Part shown: positions 54,453 through 63,689 of the stretch, piece after piece
How the letters are laid out: each line of letters opens with the position of its first letter
How positions within the stretch are numbered: the stretch's first letter is position 1
Assembly: GCA_937928545.1 (NCBI GenBank)
Contig: CALGJQ010000003.1
Location: 1 to 64,000 of the forward strand
Reading direction: 5' to 3'
Length of the DNA stretch: 64,000 nt
Origin: an uncultured Verrucomicrobiales bacterium
GTDB taxonomy: Bacteria; Verrucomicrobiota; Verrucomicrobiia; Verrucomicrobiales; Akkermansiaceae
Notes under the pieces: model-generated
Databases searched by the model: none
What the model was told of the DNA's origin: nothing
What the model saw: only the letters and a program-made list of their open reading frames with translations
Made by a program: the position numbers and the translations under genes

Positions 54453-54986
54453 CTACTTCTTCTTTTTATGATCGTGGTCGTGATCGTGATCGTGACTATG
54501 ATCACAAGTGCAAGCATACTCGAGGAAGTCACAGGTCGGGCAATCACTCATGTCTACGTTGAACTTGATACGCGGCGCCGCTTTGCCCTTACTGTCTTTG
54601 AACATCAACATGATCGGGACCATTTTTCCCTCGGGAAGTTTCTCATTAGAAACAAAGCCGTGCTTGGTCTTCTCGAAAGTGAATTTAGTCGGAGCAGACA
54701 ACTTCCCGCCCACCGCTTTCAAGGTCGCCCCGTCTTCGATCGCTTTCCCTTCATCATTCACGAAGGTAATCTGCACTTTGCGATCCTTCGTGATGAAAAA
54801 TTCAGCATGCGGAACGATCTCGTGAAGGATCCGACCTCCGTTTGGAGCCTTGATCGCCTCAACGTGATCAACGTGTCCTTTCACGTCTTTACCACCTTTA
54901 TCGTGGTCATGATCATGTTTTTCACCCTTCTCGTCTGCAAAAACGAGGGGCATGGCTAGGGCTGATATGAGGAGCAATTTTTTCAT
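54453..54986 (-). CDS. Secreted His-rich metal-binding protein
   Basis: Signal peptide KKLLLISALAMPLVFA. Two histidine/aspartate clusters, EKHDHDHDKGGKDVKGHVDH near the N-terminus and CDHSHDHDHDHDHKKK at the C-terminus, with four cysteines in SDCPTCDFLEYACTC just before the latter. The central 100 residues look like a beta-sandwich (VQITFVNDEGKAIEDGATLK). It is the last gene of the RND efflux group (25 bp after the pump gene), so it probably buffers or hands over metal in the periplasm. 177 residues. Confidence 0.8.
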   Translation of the reverse strand: MKKLLLISALAMPLVFADEKGEKHDHDHDKGGKDVKGHVDHVEAIKAPNGGRILHEIVPHAEFFITKDRKVQITFVNDEGKAIEDGATLKAVGGKLSAPTKFTFEKTKHGFVSNEKLPEGKMVPIMLMFKDSKGKAAPRIKFNVDMSDCPTCDFLEYACTCDHSHDHDHDHDHKKKK

Positions 54987-55011
54987 AAGAATTTATTTTG
55001 TTCGTTAAGCG

Positions 55012-58000
55012 TTAGCCTGCGGCAGGAGCGCCTACTCGCAGAGCTTTTTCTGATGATTTCTTCCCAAAAGTCCAGAAAACTGCAGGGGTCACCAAAAGTC
55101 CAAAAAGAGTCGATGTCACTAAACCTCCGACGATCACGAGAGCCACGGGATTCAATATTTCTTTCCCCGGAGCGACCGAAGGATCACCCGCTTCTACGAA
55201 TGGAAGGAAGCCCAGATCCATCGTGAGCGGCAGAAGCGCAATCCCCGCCGAGATCGCGGTCATCAGCACTGGGACCAGCCGCTCAAGCGTTCCACGCACC
55301 ACCATTTCTTTGGTGAAACTCTCCCCCTCGTGCTTCATCAAATGCAGGTAATGAGAGAGCATCATGATGGAATTGCGCGCTGAAATCCCCGCAATCGCAA
55401 TGAATCCAACCAAGGTTGCGATGGACACATTGTCCAAATCCAAACGGGTCAGGAGAATGCCCCCGCTCAAAGCGATCGGCACATCAATGAGCACTTGGAA
55501 GGTGAAATTCGCGCTCTTGAAGTAGCTAAAGAGGAGAAAGGCCACGACCACAAAAAGGATGACGGAGGTCTTTAAAATCTGATCCGTCGCTTGCGATTGC
55601 GCCAGATAATCACCCTCATACGAAACCGCATATCCGGCGGGCAACTCGAGTTCCTCCTTCACTTTCGTTTTTAATTCATCAACCAACTCCACCAAATTTT
55701 GCGAAGTCGGATTGATCGAAACCACGAAGCGCCGCTGCGTGTTCTCACGCATGATATTGTTCGGGCCACTCGCTTGACGAATATGAGCGAGGTCCCGCAG
55801 CGGAACTTGAATCCCCGACTGCGTGTCGAGATAGAGATCCCCTAACCGCTCAGGGCTAGATCGCCATTCTTCCGGTAGCCGGAGCACGAGGTCATAGGTC
55901 CGCTGACCGTCGAAGACTTCAGTCATGATCTCACCACCGATCAGGCTCGCAAGCTCATCGTTCAATTTCCCCGGTGTCAGTCCATAAACGGGCAGACGAG
56001 TGGGATCGGGCTCAATCCGCAGCTGCGGGATTGATGACTGGGCTTCGGGACGTGCTTCCTCGAGACCCTCGATACGACGCGCGATCTCCGTGACCTCCTG
56101 GCCTAGCTTACTCAGCATCTCGAGATCTGGCCCCGTGATCTTAATCGCGATCTTCGCTGGAACCCCCGAAAGCATATGCCCAATCCGGTCTCCCAACGGC
56201 GAACTCATCGCCGAGAAAGTGCCGGGGATACTCTTCATCGCTTCACTCAAATCTTTCAGAACCTCGGCCTTTGGTCGCTCAAGGTGTTCCTCAAATTCCA
56301 CCTCAAATTCCACGGTCGAAACCGGCACGATGTGGTCACCATTCTCAGCCCGCCCCGCGCGATAAGAGACATGCGTCACCTCGGGAATTTCTTTGATCAA
56401 ATCCATCGCGGTGTGGCTGATTTGCTTCATCTTTTTTAGCGAAGTCCCCGGGCTTGCCGCCGTCGCGATCACCGTGGTGGGCTCACGAAATGAGGGGAGG
56501 AAATTCTTCCCCATCTCAGGATAAACCAAGACACCCGCTGCCACCAACCCCGCCGCCAACGCCATCACCACGAAGGGTTGAGCAAGAGCAGGACGGAGGA
56601 TGATCTTTTCAAAGAAACCCTTGATCAAAACGAGGATGAATCCATCACGATGCACCCTATCTGGCTTCGGCTTAAGAAGAAAAGAGGCAAGCACCGGAAT
56701 CACGGTGAGCGAGACCAAGAAGGAAGCCGCCATACTAATGATCGTGGCGTATGCAATGGGAGCAAAGAGACGCCCCTCAACTCCCGAAAGCGAAAGAAGC
56801 GGGACGAACACCAGAATGATCAAAATGGTCGCGTAAAGAATGGAGGAGCGGATCTCCGAAGACGCTGCCGCAATCACAGGGAGCCTCGGCTTGTTTGGAT
56901 TTTCGCGGAGTCGACGGAAGACGTTTTCCACATCCACGATCGCGTCATCGACCACCATCCCGATCGCAACCGCGAAGCCACCGAGGGTCATTGAATTAAT
57001 CCCGAGATCGAAGAAGGAAAAGACAAGGATCGAGATTGCTAGCGAGAGAGGAATCGCCGTCAAGGTGATGAGCGTGATTCTAAAATTCAGCAGAAAAAGA
57101 AAGAGGACCAGCGCCACCATGATCCCTCCATGCAAAAGAGCATCTTTCAGGTTCGTCAAAGAGAGATTAATGTAGTCGGCTTGACGATAAGCCACCTGCA
57201 GCTCGACTCCTTCCGGCACGGTCTCACGAAGTTCCGCGAGGGCACTTTCCAGTTGATCCGTAAGATCGAGAGTATCGTATCCCGGAGCCTTAGTGATGGA
57301 GAGGATAACCGCGGGATGCCCCTCGGCTCCAGCATCTCCGCGCATCGGCTCGGTATCCCAGATCACCTGGGCCACATCCTTAATCCTAAGCGGGCGGGAA
57401 CCATCGTGACGGACCGTTGTCATCGCGATCCGATTCAGATCGGTGGTCATGGAGAGATTCCGCACCATGATTTCTTGAGACTCTCCTTCGATATATCCTC
57501 CAGTGGTATTCCTCACCGCTTCCTTCGCCGCAGTACGAAGTTCGTCGTAGCTCACCCCCAGCGCGAGCATGCGCTCAGGATCCGGCTGGACTTGGATTTG
57601 GCGAATCCCCCCACCCATCGGCAGGACTTCCGCAATCCCCGCAATCGATTGCAAGCGACGACCCACCACCCAATCGGCTTGGGTTCGTAGATCCTGCGGG
57701 CTCGTTTCCTCAGAAGGATCAAGGATCGCCACGAGCATGATATTCCCCATCAGGGAAGTGGCCGGAGTCATGTAAGGTGTCACCCCCTCCGGCAATTCAA
57801 TCGCGCTCAAGCGTTCCTGCACAAACTGCCGTGCTTGGTAGATTTCGGTCCCCCAATCGAACTCTACAAAAGTAACGCTCAACCCGATATCGCTGGTAGT
57901 TCGCAAGCGATTGAGACCATTCACCCCCATCAAGCCCTGCTCTATGGGGATCGTAACCCGAGTCTCCACTTCCTCTGGCGAGAGGCCCGGCGCCTCGGTC

Positions 58001-58149
58001 AGAATAATAACGGTGGGCTTGGTGAGATCAGGGAGAACATCGACTGGCAAGCTCTTCACCCGGCTGTATCCCAGCGCGAGCACGATGAGGGCGAGCCCCA
58101 TAATGAGGGCCCGCTGCGCGAGGGAAAATTGGATGAGCTTATTTAACAT
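55012..58149 (-). CDS. Heavy-metal efflux RND transporter (CzcA/CusA family)
   Basis: 1045-residue inner-membrane pump with the standard two-fold arrangement: helix at the N-terminus, a large periplasmic loop, the proton-relay helix IGMVVDDAIVDVENVFRRL near residue 400, a second periplasmic loop and six further helices. The relay signature VDDAIVDVEN differs from typical CzcA (Zn/Co/Cd) and CusA (Cu/Ag) forms, so the metal is uncertain. Its start overlaps the end of the adaptor gene by one base, so translation is coupled. Works with the adaptor (58149) and TolC-like protein (59246). Confidence 0.93.
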   Translation of the reverse strand: MLNKLIQFSLAQRALIMGLALIVLALGYSRVKSLPVDVLPDLTKPTVIILTEAPGLSPEEVETRVTIPIEQGLMGVNGLNRLRTTSDIGLSVTFVEFDWGTEIYQARQFVQERLSAIELPEGVTPYMTPATSLMGNIMLVAILDPSEETSPQDLRTQADWVVGRRLQSIAGIAEVLPMGGGIRQIQVQPDPERMLALGVSYDELRTAAKEAVRNTTGGYIEGESQEIMVRNLSMTTDLNRIAMTTVRHDGSRPLRIKDVAQVIWDTEPMRGDAGAEGHPAVILSITKAPGYDTLDLTDQLESALAELRETVPEGVELQVAYRQADYINLSLTNLKDALLHGGIMVALVLFLFLLNFRITLITLTAIPLSLAISILVFSFFDLGINSMTLGGFAVAIGMVVDDAIVDVENVFRRLRENPNKPRLPVIAAASSEIRSSILYATILIILVFVPLLSLSGVEGRLFAPIAYATIISMAASFLVSLTVIPVLASFLLKPKPDRVHRDGFILVLIKGFFEKIILRPALAQPFVVMALAAGLVAAGVLVYPEMGKNFLPSFREPTTVIATAASPGTSLKKMKQISHTAMDLIKEIPEVTHVSYRAGRAENGDHIVPVSTVEFEVEFEEHLERPKAEVLKDLSEAMKSIPGTFSAMSSPLGDRIGHMLSGVPAKIAIKITGPDLEMLSKLGQEVTEIARRIEGLEEARPEAQSSIPQLRIEPDPTRLPVYGLTPGKLNDELASLIGGEIMTEVFDGQRTYDLVLRLPEEWRSSPERLGDLYLDTQSGIQVPLRDLAHIRQASGPNNIMRENTQRRFVVSINPTSQNLVELVDELKTKVKEELELPAGYAVSYEGDYLAQSQATDQILKTSVILFVVVAFLLFSYFKSANFTFQVLIDVPIALSGGILLTRLDLDNVSIATLVGFIAIAGISARNSIMMLSHYLHLMKHEGESFTKEMVVRGTLERLVPVLMTAISAGIALLPLTMDLGFLPFVEAGDPSVAPGKEILNPVALVIVGGLVTSTLFGLLVTPAVFWTFGKKSSEKALRVGAPAAG

Positions 58150-59249
58150 CAGAGTGTTTTGCGAAGCTGACGCTCAAGCGAGAATTGACGAAATCCGGAA
58201 AGAATGAGCAGCACTCCGAGAATCGCGCAGATGATGACGAGGAAGCGGTTGACCGGACCTGCATCATGATCGTGAGCATGCTCCCCATCACTGGCCGCGG
58301 CCTTCTCTTGATCATCTGTAATCTCACTTCCATCTTCGTTGTGCTCGTGACCGTGAGCCGCATCCAGCACCTCCTTCAGCGAAAGATTTCCCCCTCCCGC
58401 AAAGCCGAGGAGATAAGCCCCTTTCGTCACGACATCGACCCCTTCGTAGAGCCCCTCTTTGATTTCAATAAAGCGATCGTTCGCCTCGCCAGTCACGACA
58501 GGCGCTTTGATAAAAGAATTGGGCAAATCAAAATCCTGCACGTAAACCACCCGATTCGTCAGATCCCCTTGCACCGCTTCAATCGGGACGACCGTAACGG
58601 CTTCACGCACCTTCGTGATGATGGAAAATTCAGACCGCATTCCCGGCCGAAGTTTATCATCCGTATTTTGAATCAAGAAAATGGCATCAAAGGTTCCCGA
58701 AGACGGATCGGCTTCAGTTCCAAATCGAATCAACTCGCCCTCAATCGTCTCGCCCTTCAAAGCCGGAATTTGAATTCTCGCCTTCGTCCCAATCTCAACT
58801 TTCCCTGCTTCCTGCTGAGGGATCCGCGCTACCGCCCAGAGCTCCGTTAAATCTAAAATATCGAGGAGTTCTTTAGAAGGATCAACCGGCTCGCCCAACC
58901 GCACATGACTCTCCGCCACAATCCCTGAAGCGGGAGCATTGAGCGTGATCACCGGCCCTCCAGGCTGGCGACTTTCCACCTCCACCAGCGCCTCTCCTTC
59001 CGTCACCTGATCGCCGGCGATCACTTTCAGGTCAACAACTCTCCCCGGAATTCGGCTGGAAACGACACTGTGATTGCTCGGAATTTCTTGCAAGGCCCCG
59101 ATCGCAAAGAAGGTGCTTTCAAAGCTCATCTCAGTGGCCGTGAAGGTCTCGATTCCGAGGTTCTTCATCGAAGTCGCATTGAGATTCACCCGCTCTTCCT
59201 CAGCAGAAAGAACAGCAAGCGAGGCTAAAATGGTAAGAGCAATTTTCAT
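58149..59249 (-). CDS. RND efflux periplasmic adaptor with C-terminal His-rich segment and membrane anchor
   Basis: HlyD-like membrane-fusion protein: signal peptide (KIALTILASLAVLSA), barrel-sandwich half motifs (RIPGRVVDLKVIAGDQV, LNAPASGIVAESHVRLGEPV) and a beta-barrel domain (LRPGMRSEFSI). Unlike most family members it has no lipobox and carries a C-terminal extension of about 60 residues: AHGHEHNEDGSE, GEHAHDHDAG, then a transmembrane helix near 336-358 (FLVIICAILGVLLILSGF). It may bind metal near the membrane before handing it to the pump. 366 residues; overlaps both neighbours. Confidence 0.9.
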   Translation of the reverse strand: MKIALTILASLAVLSAEEERVNLNATSMKNLGIETFTATEMSFESTFFAIGALQEIPSNHSVVSSRIPGRVVDLKVIAGDQVTEGEALVEVESRQPGGPVITLNAPASGIVAESHVRLGEPVDPSKELLDILDLTELWAVARIPQQEAGKVEIGTKARIQIPALKGETIEGELIRFGTEADPSSGTFDAIFLIQNTDDKLRPGMRSEFSIITKVREAVTVVPIEAVQGDLTNRVVYVQDFDLPNSFIKAPVVTGEANDRFIEIKEGLYEGVDVVTKGAYLLGFAGGGNLSLKEVLDAAHGHEHNEDGSEITDDQEKAAASDGEHAHDHDAGPVNRFLVIICAILGVLLILSGFRQFSLERQLRKTL

Positions 59250-60544
59250 TGAGACGTGGCGGTGAGATAGTTGGCGTGGGCGAGATGGAAGTCGCGAACG
59301 GCTTCGAGATAAGTCATCTCCAAAGCGAGCTTTTGCTCTTTGGCGAGAAGCACATCACGCAGAGCCGCCTGCCCATTCGCACGGGCTTGCTCGGTCGCTT
59401 TGATCTGTTGGTCAGCAAGCGGGAGGAGGCGAGATTTGATCTGCTCAGAGAGAGCCTGCCACTCCTTCATCTCAGCATAAGCGGCATGCGCCTCGGCATT
59501 CGCCATCTGCTCCAGCGCCAGCGAACCGATCGCGAGACGCGCGGCACGCGCTTCCGAAGCAATGACATTTCCAGCCGCAGCCGGATTGTCGCCGAGAGGA
59601 ATTTTAAACCGAAAACCCAAGACCCGCTCAGACTCGAATCCATTCGGGGCATCTTCAGCCCGCCCCAATCCGGCGTAGATCCCAGCTTCGATATCTTCAA
59701 CCCGAGTGGAGCGCGCCAAGTCCGCACCCGTGCTCGCACTCCGCGCTCTCAGTCGAGCCGCTTCAAGATCTGGTCGACGGTAGCGAGTGACATTCATCAT
59801 CGGCATTTCAGGTTCCGCAAGTTCCCCCGTCACCGTGATCTTCCCATCCGGCTTCATTCCTAAAAGTGGACGGAGTTTAGCAATCGCGAGAACTTCCTTG
59901 ATCTCGATCTGCTTCACCTGGTTGCGCAAGCGAGTGGCTTCTAATAATGCCACGCCAGCATCGAGCACCGAAGCCTCGCCCTTCGCCGCCGCCTTCTCAG
60001 TAAACTCACTCAGACTCATGGCGTTTTCTTCCTGGACCGAAATGAGAGCCTTTTTTTGACGGAGTGCCAAAATTTCAACTAAAGACAAGCGCGCCTTCCC
60101 AATCAAAAGACGCTCGGCATCTCGCACTTCCGCTTGCGCTGCTTGGATCAAAATCTCAGACACACGTTTCTCAATCAGGAGACGATTCGTGCGGGGAAAT
60201 TTCTTTGAAACTCCCACCGTGAGCATAAAATCATGAAAGCGGCGATTCGTCTCAAAGCCCACCTCCACCTCCGGATTGCTAGCAAGCCCTGAGCTCTTTA
60301 GCTTCCCTCGCGCTTCGCTCATCAACTGTCGAGCCGCCGCTAAACTAAGATTCGTTTCGCGAACCTGAGCCGGAAGGCTTTCGAGTGAAACCTCCAACTC
60401 CTTCGGCGAAGTCGGAATACCGGTTTTCAAAGCAGTTTCGACCACCTCGAGCGGGCGGACTTGCACAATTGGAACTTCGGTCAGCACGTCATCCGCGCAG
60501 GACACAAACATAAGAGGAGTAAATAATAAGAGAGATCGTTTCAT
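59246..60544 (-). CDS. TolC-family outer-membrane efflux protein
   Basis: Lipoprotein signal (lipobox FVSC near residue 16), then long amphipathic helices with TolC pattern in two repeats (LSLAAARQLMSEARGKLKSS near 66, DLEAARLRARSASTGADLA near 265). 432 residues, normal for CusC-like outer-membrane partners. It is the first gene of the pump operon proper and overlaps the adaptor gene by 4 bp. The His-rich protein gene at 60646 lies upstream. Confidence 0.92.
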   Translation of the reverse strand: MKRSLLLFTPLMFVSCADDVLTEVPIVQVRPLEVVETALKTGIPTSPKELEVSLESLPAQVRETNLSLAAARQLMSEARGKLKSSGLASNPEVEVGFETNRRFHDFMLTVGVSKKFPRTNRLLIEKRVSEILIQAAQAEVRDAERLLIGKARLSLVEILALRQKKALISVQEENAMSLSEFTEKAAAKGEASVLDAGVALLEATRLRNQVKQIEIKEVLAIAKLRPLLGMKPDGKITVTGELAEPEMPMMNVTRYRRPDLEAARLRARSASTGADLARSTRVEDIEAGIYAGLGRAEDAPNGFESERVLGFRFKIPLGDNPAAAGNVIASEARAARLAIGSLALEQMANAEAHAAYAEMKEWQALSEQIKSRLLPLADQQIKATEQARANGQAALRDVLLAKEQKLALEMTYLEAVRDFHLAHANYLTATSQ

Positions 60545-60645
60545 GGCTCAAAGAGGCCGGAGTTAAAAAAAGAGGGAGACCCATTCTAGGTCGCACAACG
60601 AAAGAAGGCTCAAAGCGGAGAATACCGCTGAGCATGAAACAGGAA

Positions 60646-61053
60646 TCAGACCCTCAAGGCCGCATCGCGCCGGAAAATCGGCACCTTAGGCGGAGGCGGA
60701 TTGATCAGCTTGAGCGTATACACAAAAATTGACCCTTTCAGAAGAACAGGTCGGAAGTTCCGATCAAAATCTTCCAGCACAAGCTCCACGGGCGACTCAA
60801 CCATCGGAAGCGGGCTCCATTGAAAATCACCCGGATCAAGCGTCAAAAATTCATGCTCTTCTTCGCAAGGCACCTCAGCCAAATCATCATGGTGATCACA
60901 ATCATGATGGCAGTCAGTTTCGACAAAGTGCTCGCCCACAAAAACCTCACCTTCAGCCGAACAATACCCAAGCACCGGCGAATGCAGCCCAATGACCAAA
61001 GCCATGACTGTGAGAAAAAAAGAAGCTGTGATCTTCCTTACCACTTCTCGCAA
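60646..61053 (-). CDS. Secreted His/Asp/Cys-rich protein upstream of the efflux operon
   Basis: N-terminal hydrophobic signal (ITASFFLTVMALVIGLHSPV). A metal-binding-like cluster ETDCHHDCDHHDDLAEVPC lies near residues 46-64, followed by about 70 residues ending in a Pro-rich stretch (INPPPPKVP). Small proteins of this type are often found at the head of heavy-metal RND operons and may sense or bind the metal. Function inferred from position only. 135 residues. Confidence 0.7.
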   Translation of the reverse strand: MREVVRKITASFFLTVMALVIGLHSPVLGYCSAEGEVFVGEHFVETDCHHDCDHHDDLAEVPCEEEHEFLTLDPGDFQWSPLPMVESPVELVLEDFDRNFRPVLLKGSIFVYTLKLINPPPPKVPIFRRDAALRV

Positions 61054-61142
61054 TCTACCAGAGTGATGAAATCAGTCAACCCGCAGAATAGAGCGCCAAA
61101 ATCCCAGTTGCACCTTTCAATATCCCCGACAAACTTCCGCCC

Positions 61143-61742
61143 ATGACTTTCTGCATGGAGAACCTCTCACCCGGTGATCGATACCGCATTTTAGCCTCCT
61201 TGGTCACCCCTCGCCCCATCGCTTGGGTCACGACGCAAGATTCCGACGGCACCCTCAACGCCGCCCCCTTTTCCTTCTTCAACGTCTTCGGCTCAAATCC
61301 TCCCATCGTCGCCTTCGCTCCTGGCAACAAAGACCGCCACACCCCCAAGGACACTGCTCGCAACATCCGCGAGAACCAAGAATTCGTCGTCCACATGGTC
61401 GATGAACCTCTCGGCCAAATCATGGTCGACACCTCCGCCACCCTTCCGCACGGCCAAAGCGAACTCCAGAACACCGAACTCACCACCCTTCCCTCTCAGA
61501 AAATCAAGGTCCCTCGCATCGCCGAAGCCCCCGTTGCTCTCGAATGCACCGAGCACTCCACCCTCGAAATCGGAGCCAATCGCCTCGTCATCGGGATCGT
61601 CCACTACGTCCACGTCCGCGATGGCCTCATGGACGAAAAAGGCTACCTCCAGGAATCCTCGTACTTCCCTCTTGCCCGAATGGCCTCTCCCGACTGGTAC
61701 GCCCGCACCCGCGACCAATTCGAAATCCCAAGACCAGACTAA
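61143..61742 (+). CDS. Flavin reductase-like FMN-binding protein
   Basis: FMN-binding split-barrel family: YRILASLVTPRPIAWVTTQD near residue 14, then NAAPFSFFNVFGSNPPIVAF with the conserved PF.FF motif, and TARNIRENQEFVVHMV. 199 residues, cytoplasmic. Members reduce flavins or act as oxidoreductases of unknown substrate. ATG 61143 is used; ATG 61155 is also possible. It is divergent from the His-rich gene at 60646. Confidence 0.88.
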   Translation: MTFCMENLSPGDRYRILASLVTPRPIAWVTTQDSDGTLNAAPFSFFNVFGSNPPIVAFAPGNKDRHTPKDTARNIRENQEFVVHMVDEPLGQIMVDTSATLPHGQSELQNTELTTLPSQKIKVPRIAEAPVALECTEHSTLEIGANRLVIGIVHYVHVRDGLMDEKGYLQESSYFPLARMASPDWYARTRDQFEIPRPD

Positions 61743-61826
61743 ATAAAATAGAGAGCGAGAATAAGACCCCCTTTCTCCATCAACCCAGCCTTCCTTCTTA
61801 AGCTCTCCCACCTGAGCCCTAACATC

Positions 61827-62054
61827 ATGCTTTCATATGAAACAGCCGGCTCGCCGGCAGATCAGCCTTTTATCTTTCTTCACGCCCTCGCCTTGTCCAG
61901 CCCGCGCGATGACCTCCATCCAGAATCCGTCGCATCCACCATTGCCAACTCCCTCCCTAACTCTCAACTTACCTCCCTTCCCCCTCGCCATCAGGAACCA
62001 GAAGCCTACCAATAACCACTCAACCAACTCATCAACACCTTCCTAAACCCATGA
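61827..62054 (+). pseudogene. Remnant alpha/beta hydrolase with internal deletion and premature stop
   Basis: The frame starts MLSYETAGSPADQPFIFLHA, the beta-strand and oxyanion-side loop of an alpha/beta hydrolase, and then jumps directly to what looks like the C-terminal part (ESVASTIANSLPNSQLTSLP, then EPEAYQ). TAA at codon 63 stops it, but the same frame goes on as PLNQLINTFLNP to a TGA that overlaps the ATG of the next gene by 4 bp (ATGA). So about two-thirds of a hydrolase gene has been lost and the leftover carries a nonsense codon. Confidence 0.65.
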
Positions 62055-62911
62055 TCACGAAACGCATCACCACCGAGCAAATCCTCGCCAAGCTCAAAGC
62101 CAAGGTCGACGCCCGCATCCCCATCATGATCTCCTCTGCGGGATCCGGCCTCGTCGCTAAACTCCAAGAAGCCGCCGGCTCCGACTGCATCAACACCTTC
62201 TCCGGAGCCCGCCTCCGCTCAAACGGAATGGGCACCATGGCCATGATGTGGCCCATCCTTGACTCCAATAAGCAGACCCTTAATTACACCCGCGAAGACA
62301 TCATGCCCGCCCTTGAAGGAAAGTCCTTCGTCTGCGCCTGCCTCAATGCCAACGACCCCCTCAAAGACATGCGCATGGTCCTCCAAGAGTGCAAAGACAT
62401 GGGCGTCAACTCCGTCTCCAACATTGGCCCATCCATCTCCTACATCGACCATGACTCTGAGATCTTTAAAGTCATGACCTCCGCTGGCATCACCCTCCAG
62501 AACGAGATCGACATGCTCATCCTCGCCAAAGAAGAAATGGACATGGTCTCCGTCGGACTGGCCTTCACCGAAGAAGACTCCTACGCCATCTGTGAGCAAG
62601 CCAAACCCCACATCTTCTGCTACCACGCTGGAACCACCAAAGGCGGAATCAAAGGCTACGACAACGGCATGACCATCGAGGAAACTGCCGAGCAAACTGA
62701 AAAAGTTTATCAAAAGTGCCGCGAGCTCAGCCCCGACACCATCCTCGTCGCCCACGGCGCCGCCATGGAAACTCCATCCGATGCCCAATACATGCTCAAC
62801 CACACCAGCGGCCACGGCTTCTGGACCGGTTCCTCCACCGAGCGCCTCCCCATCGAACGCGCCGTAACCGCCGCCGCCGGAGAATTCCGAAGCCTCAGCT
62901 TCGACAAGTAA
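62051..62911 (+). CDS. Phosphoenolpyruvate-hydrolase-family TIM-barrel protein
   Basis: 286-residue TIM barrel of the family that also forms the C-terminal part of plant Tm-1 resistance proteins: IPIMISSAGSGLVAKLQEAA, CACLNANDPLKDMRMVLQEC and VNSVSNIGPSISYID, then HIFCYHAGTTKGGIKG. Members are usually adjacent to or fused with a Tm-1/UPF0261 ATP-binding domain, which is not in this window. Its start overlaps the hydrolase remnant, indicating former translational coupling. Biochemical reaction unknown. Confidence 0.85.
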   Translation: MITKRITTEQILAKLKAKVDARIPIMISSAGSGLVAKLQEAAGSDCINTFSGARLRSNGMGTMAMMWPILDSNKQTLNYTREDIMPALEGKSFVCACLNANDPLKDMRMVLQECKDMGVNSVSNIGPSISYIDHDSEIFKVMTSAGITLQNEIDMLILAKEEMDMVSVGLAFTEEDSYAICEQAKPHIFCYHAGTTKGGIKGYDNGMTIEETAEQTEKVYQKCRELSPDTILVAHGAAMETPSDAQYMLNHTSGHGFWTGSSTERLPIERAVTAAAGEFRSLSFDK

Positions 62912-62986
62912 CCGCCATTCAAAACCGAACCTTCCAAAGCCCGCAGCCCCAAACGGCCACGGGCTTTTCCATACCCCCAACCAAGC

Positions 62987-63130
62987 TACGGAGCTTGGGC
63001 TTTAGCCCGAGTCCCCCTCAACCAAGCCCTCCAAAACCTTTTTCAAAGCTCCCCCCTCCACCTTCCACCTTCCCCCTCCACCATTCACCATTCACCACTC
63101 ACCACTCACCACTCACCATTCCAGCATTCC
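62987..63130. repeat. REP-like palindrome and tandem repeats upstream of tspO
   Basis: 62987-63014 repeats the palindrome of 26578-26605 with two compensatory changes (GGGCT-TT-AGCCC in place of GGACT-TT-AGTCC). Then come CCTCAACCAAGCC (63009-63029), CACCATTCACCATTCACCAC units (about 63079-63120) and three copies of ATTCCAGC (63118-63141) ending just before the ATG at 63143. It is not CRISPR: units are 7-10 bp and there are no spacers. Confidence 0.6.
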
Positions 63131-63142
63131 AGCATTCCAGCC

Positions 63143-63610
63143 ATGACCTCTCTCCCCGCAAAAATCATCCTCTCCTCCCTAACCATGCTCCTCCTCGGCG
63201 GCCTCGGCAGCTTCCTCACCTCCAGTTCCATCCCCAACTGGTTCTCCTCCCTCAACCACCCACCCGGTCGACCACCCAACTGGCTCTTCGGCCCCGTCTG
63301 GACCACCCTCTACCTCATGATCGGCACCAGCTTCGCCCTCATCTGGCACCAAAAAAACCTCGGAAAAAACCGCCTCACCTTCCTCTTCTCCACCCAACTC
63401 ATCCTCAATCTCCTCTGGACCCCCATCTTCTTCCGCGCCCACCAAATCACCCTCGCCTTGGTCGTCATCATCCTCATGTGGCTCACCATCCTCCTCACCA
63501 TCCAAGCCTTCTCAAAAGTCTCAAAACCCGCCGCCTCCCTCCTCATCCCCTACCTCATCTGGGTCACCTTCGCCACCTACCTCAACGCCGGCTACGCCTT
63601 CCTCAACTAG
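63143..63610 (+). CDS. tspO: TspO/MBR-family membrane protein
   Basis: Five transmembrane helices in 155 residues, with family signature residues W in NWFSSLNHPPGRPPNWLFGP, the WTTLYLMIGTSFALIWHQK helix and NLLWTPIFF. TspO proteins bind porphyrins and act in tetrapyrrole-related signalling or transport. The gene stands alone behind a repeat-rich spacer. Codons are strongly C-ending. Confidence 0.92.
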   Translation: MTSLPAKIILSSLTMLLLGGLGSFLTSSSIPNWFSSLNHPPGRPPNWLFGPVWTTLYLMIGTSFALIWHQKNLGKNRLTFLFSTQLILNLLWTPIFFRAHQITLALVVIILMWLTILLTIQAFSKVSKPAASLLIPYLIWVTFATYLNAGYAFLN

Positions 63611-63689
63611 TTCGCCGCTTTTTAAAAGCAGGTTTCTTTTGAAAGCTTCTCCCAAGAACCCGAGCTTCTGCTATAGTAAACGCCTCCCC

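Noticed and set aside
63075-63142. CRISPR-like array
   Set aside because: Units are 7-10 bp, directly adjacent, without equal-length spacers, and no cas gene is present.
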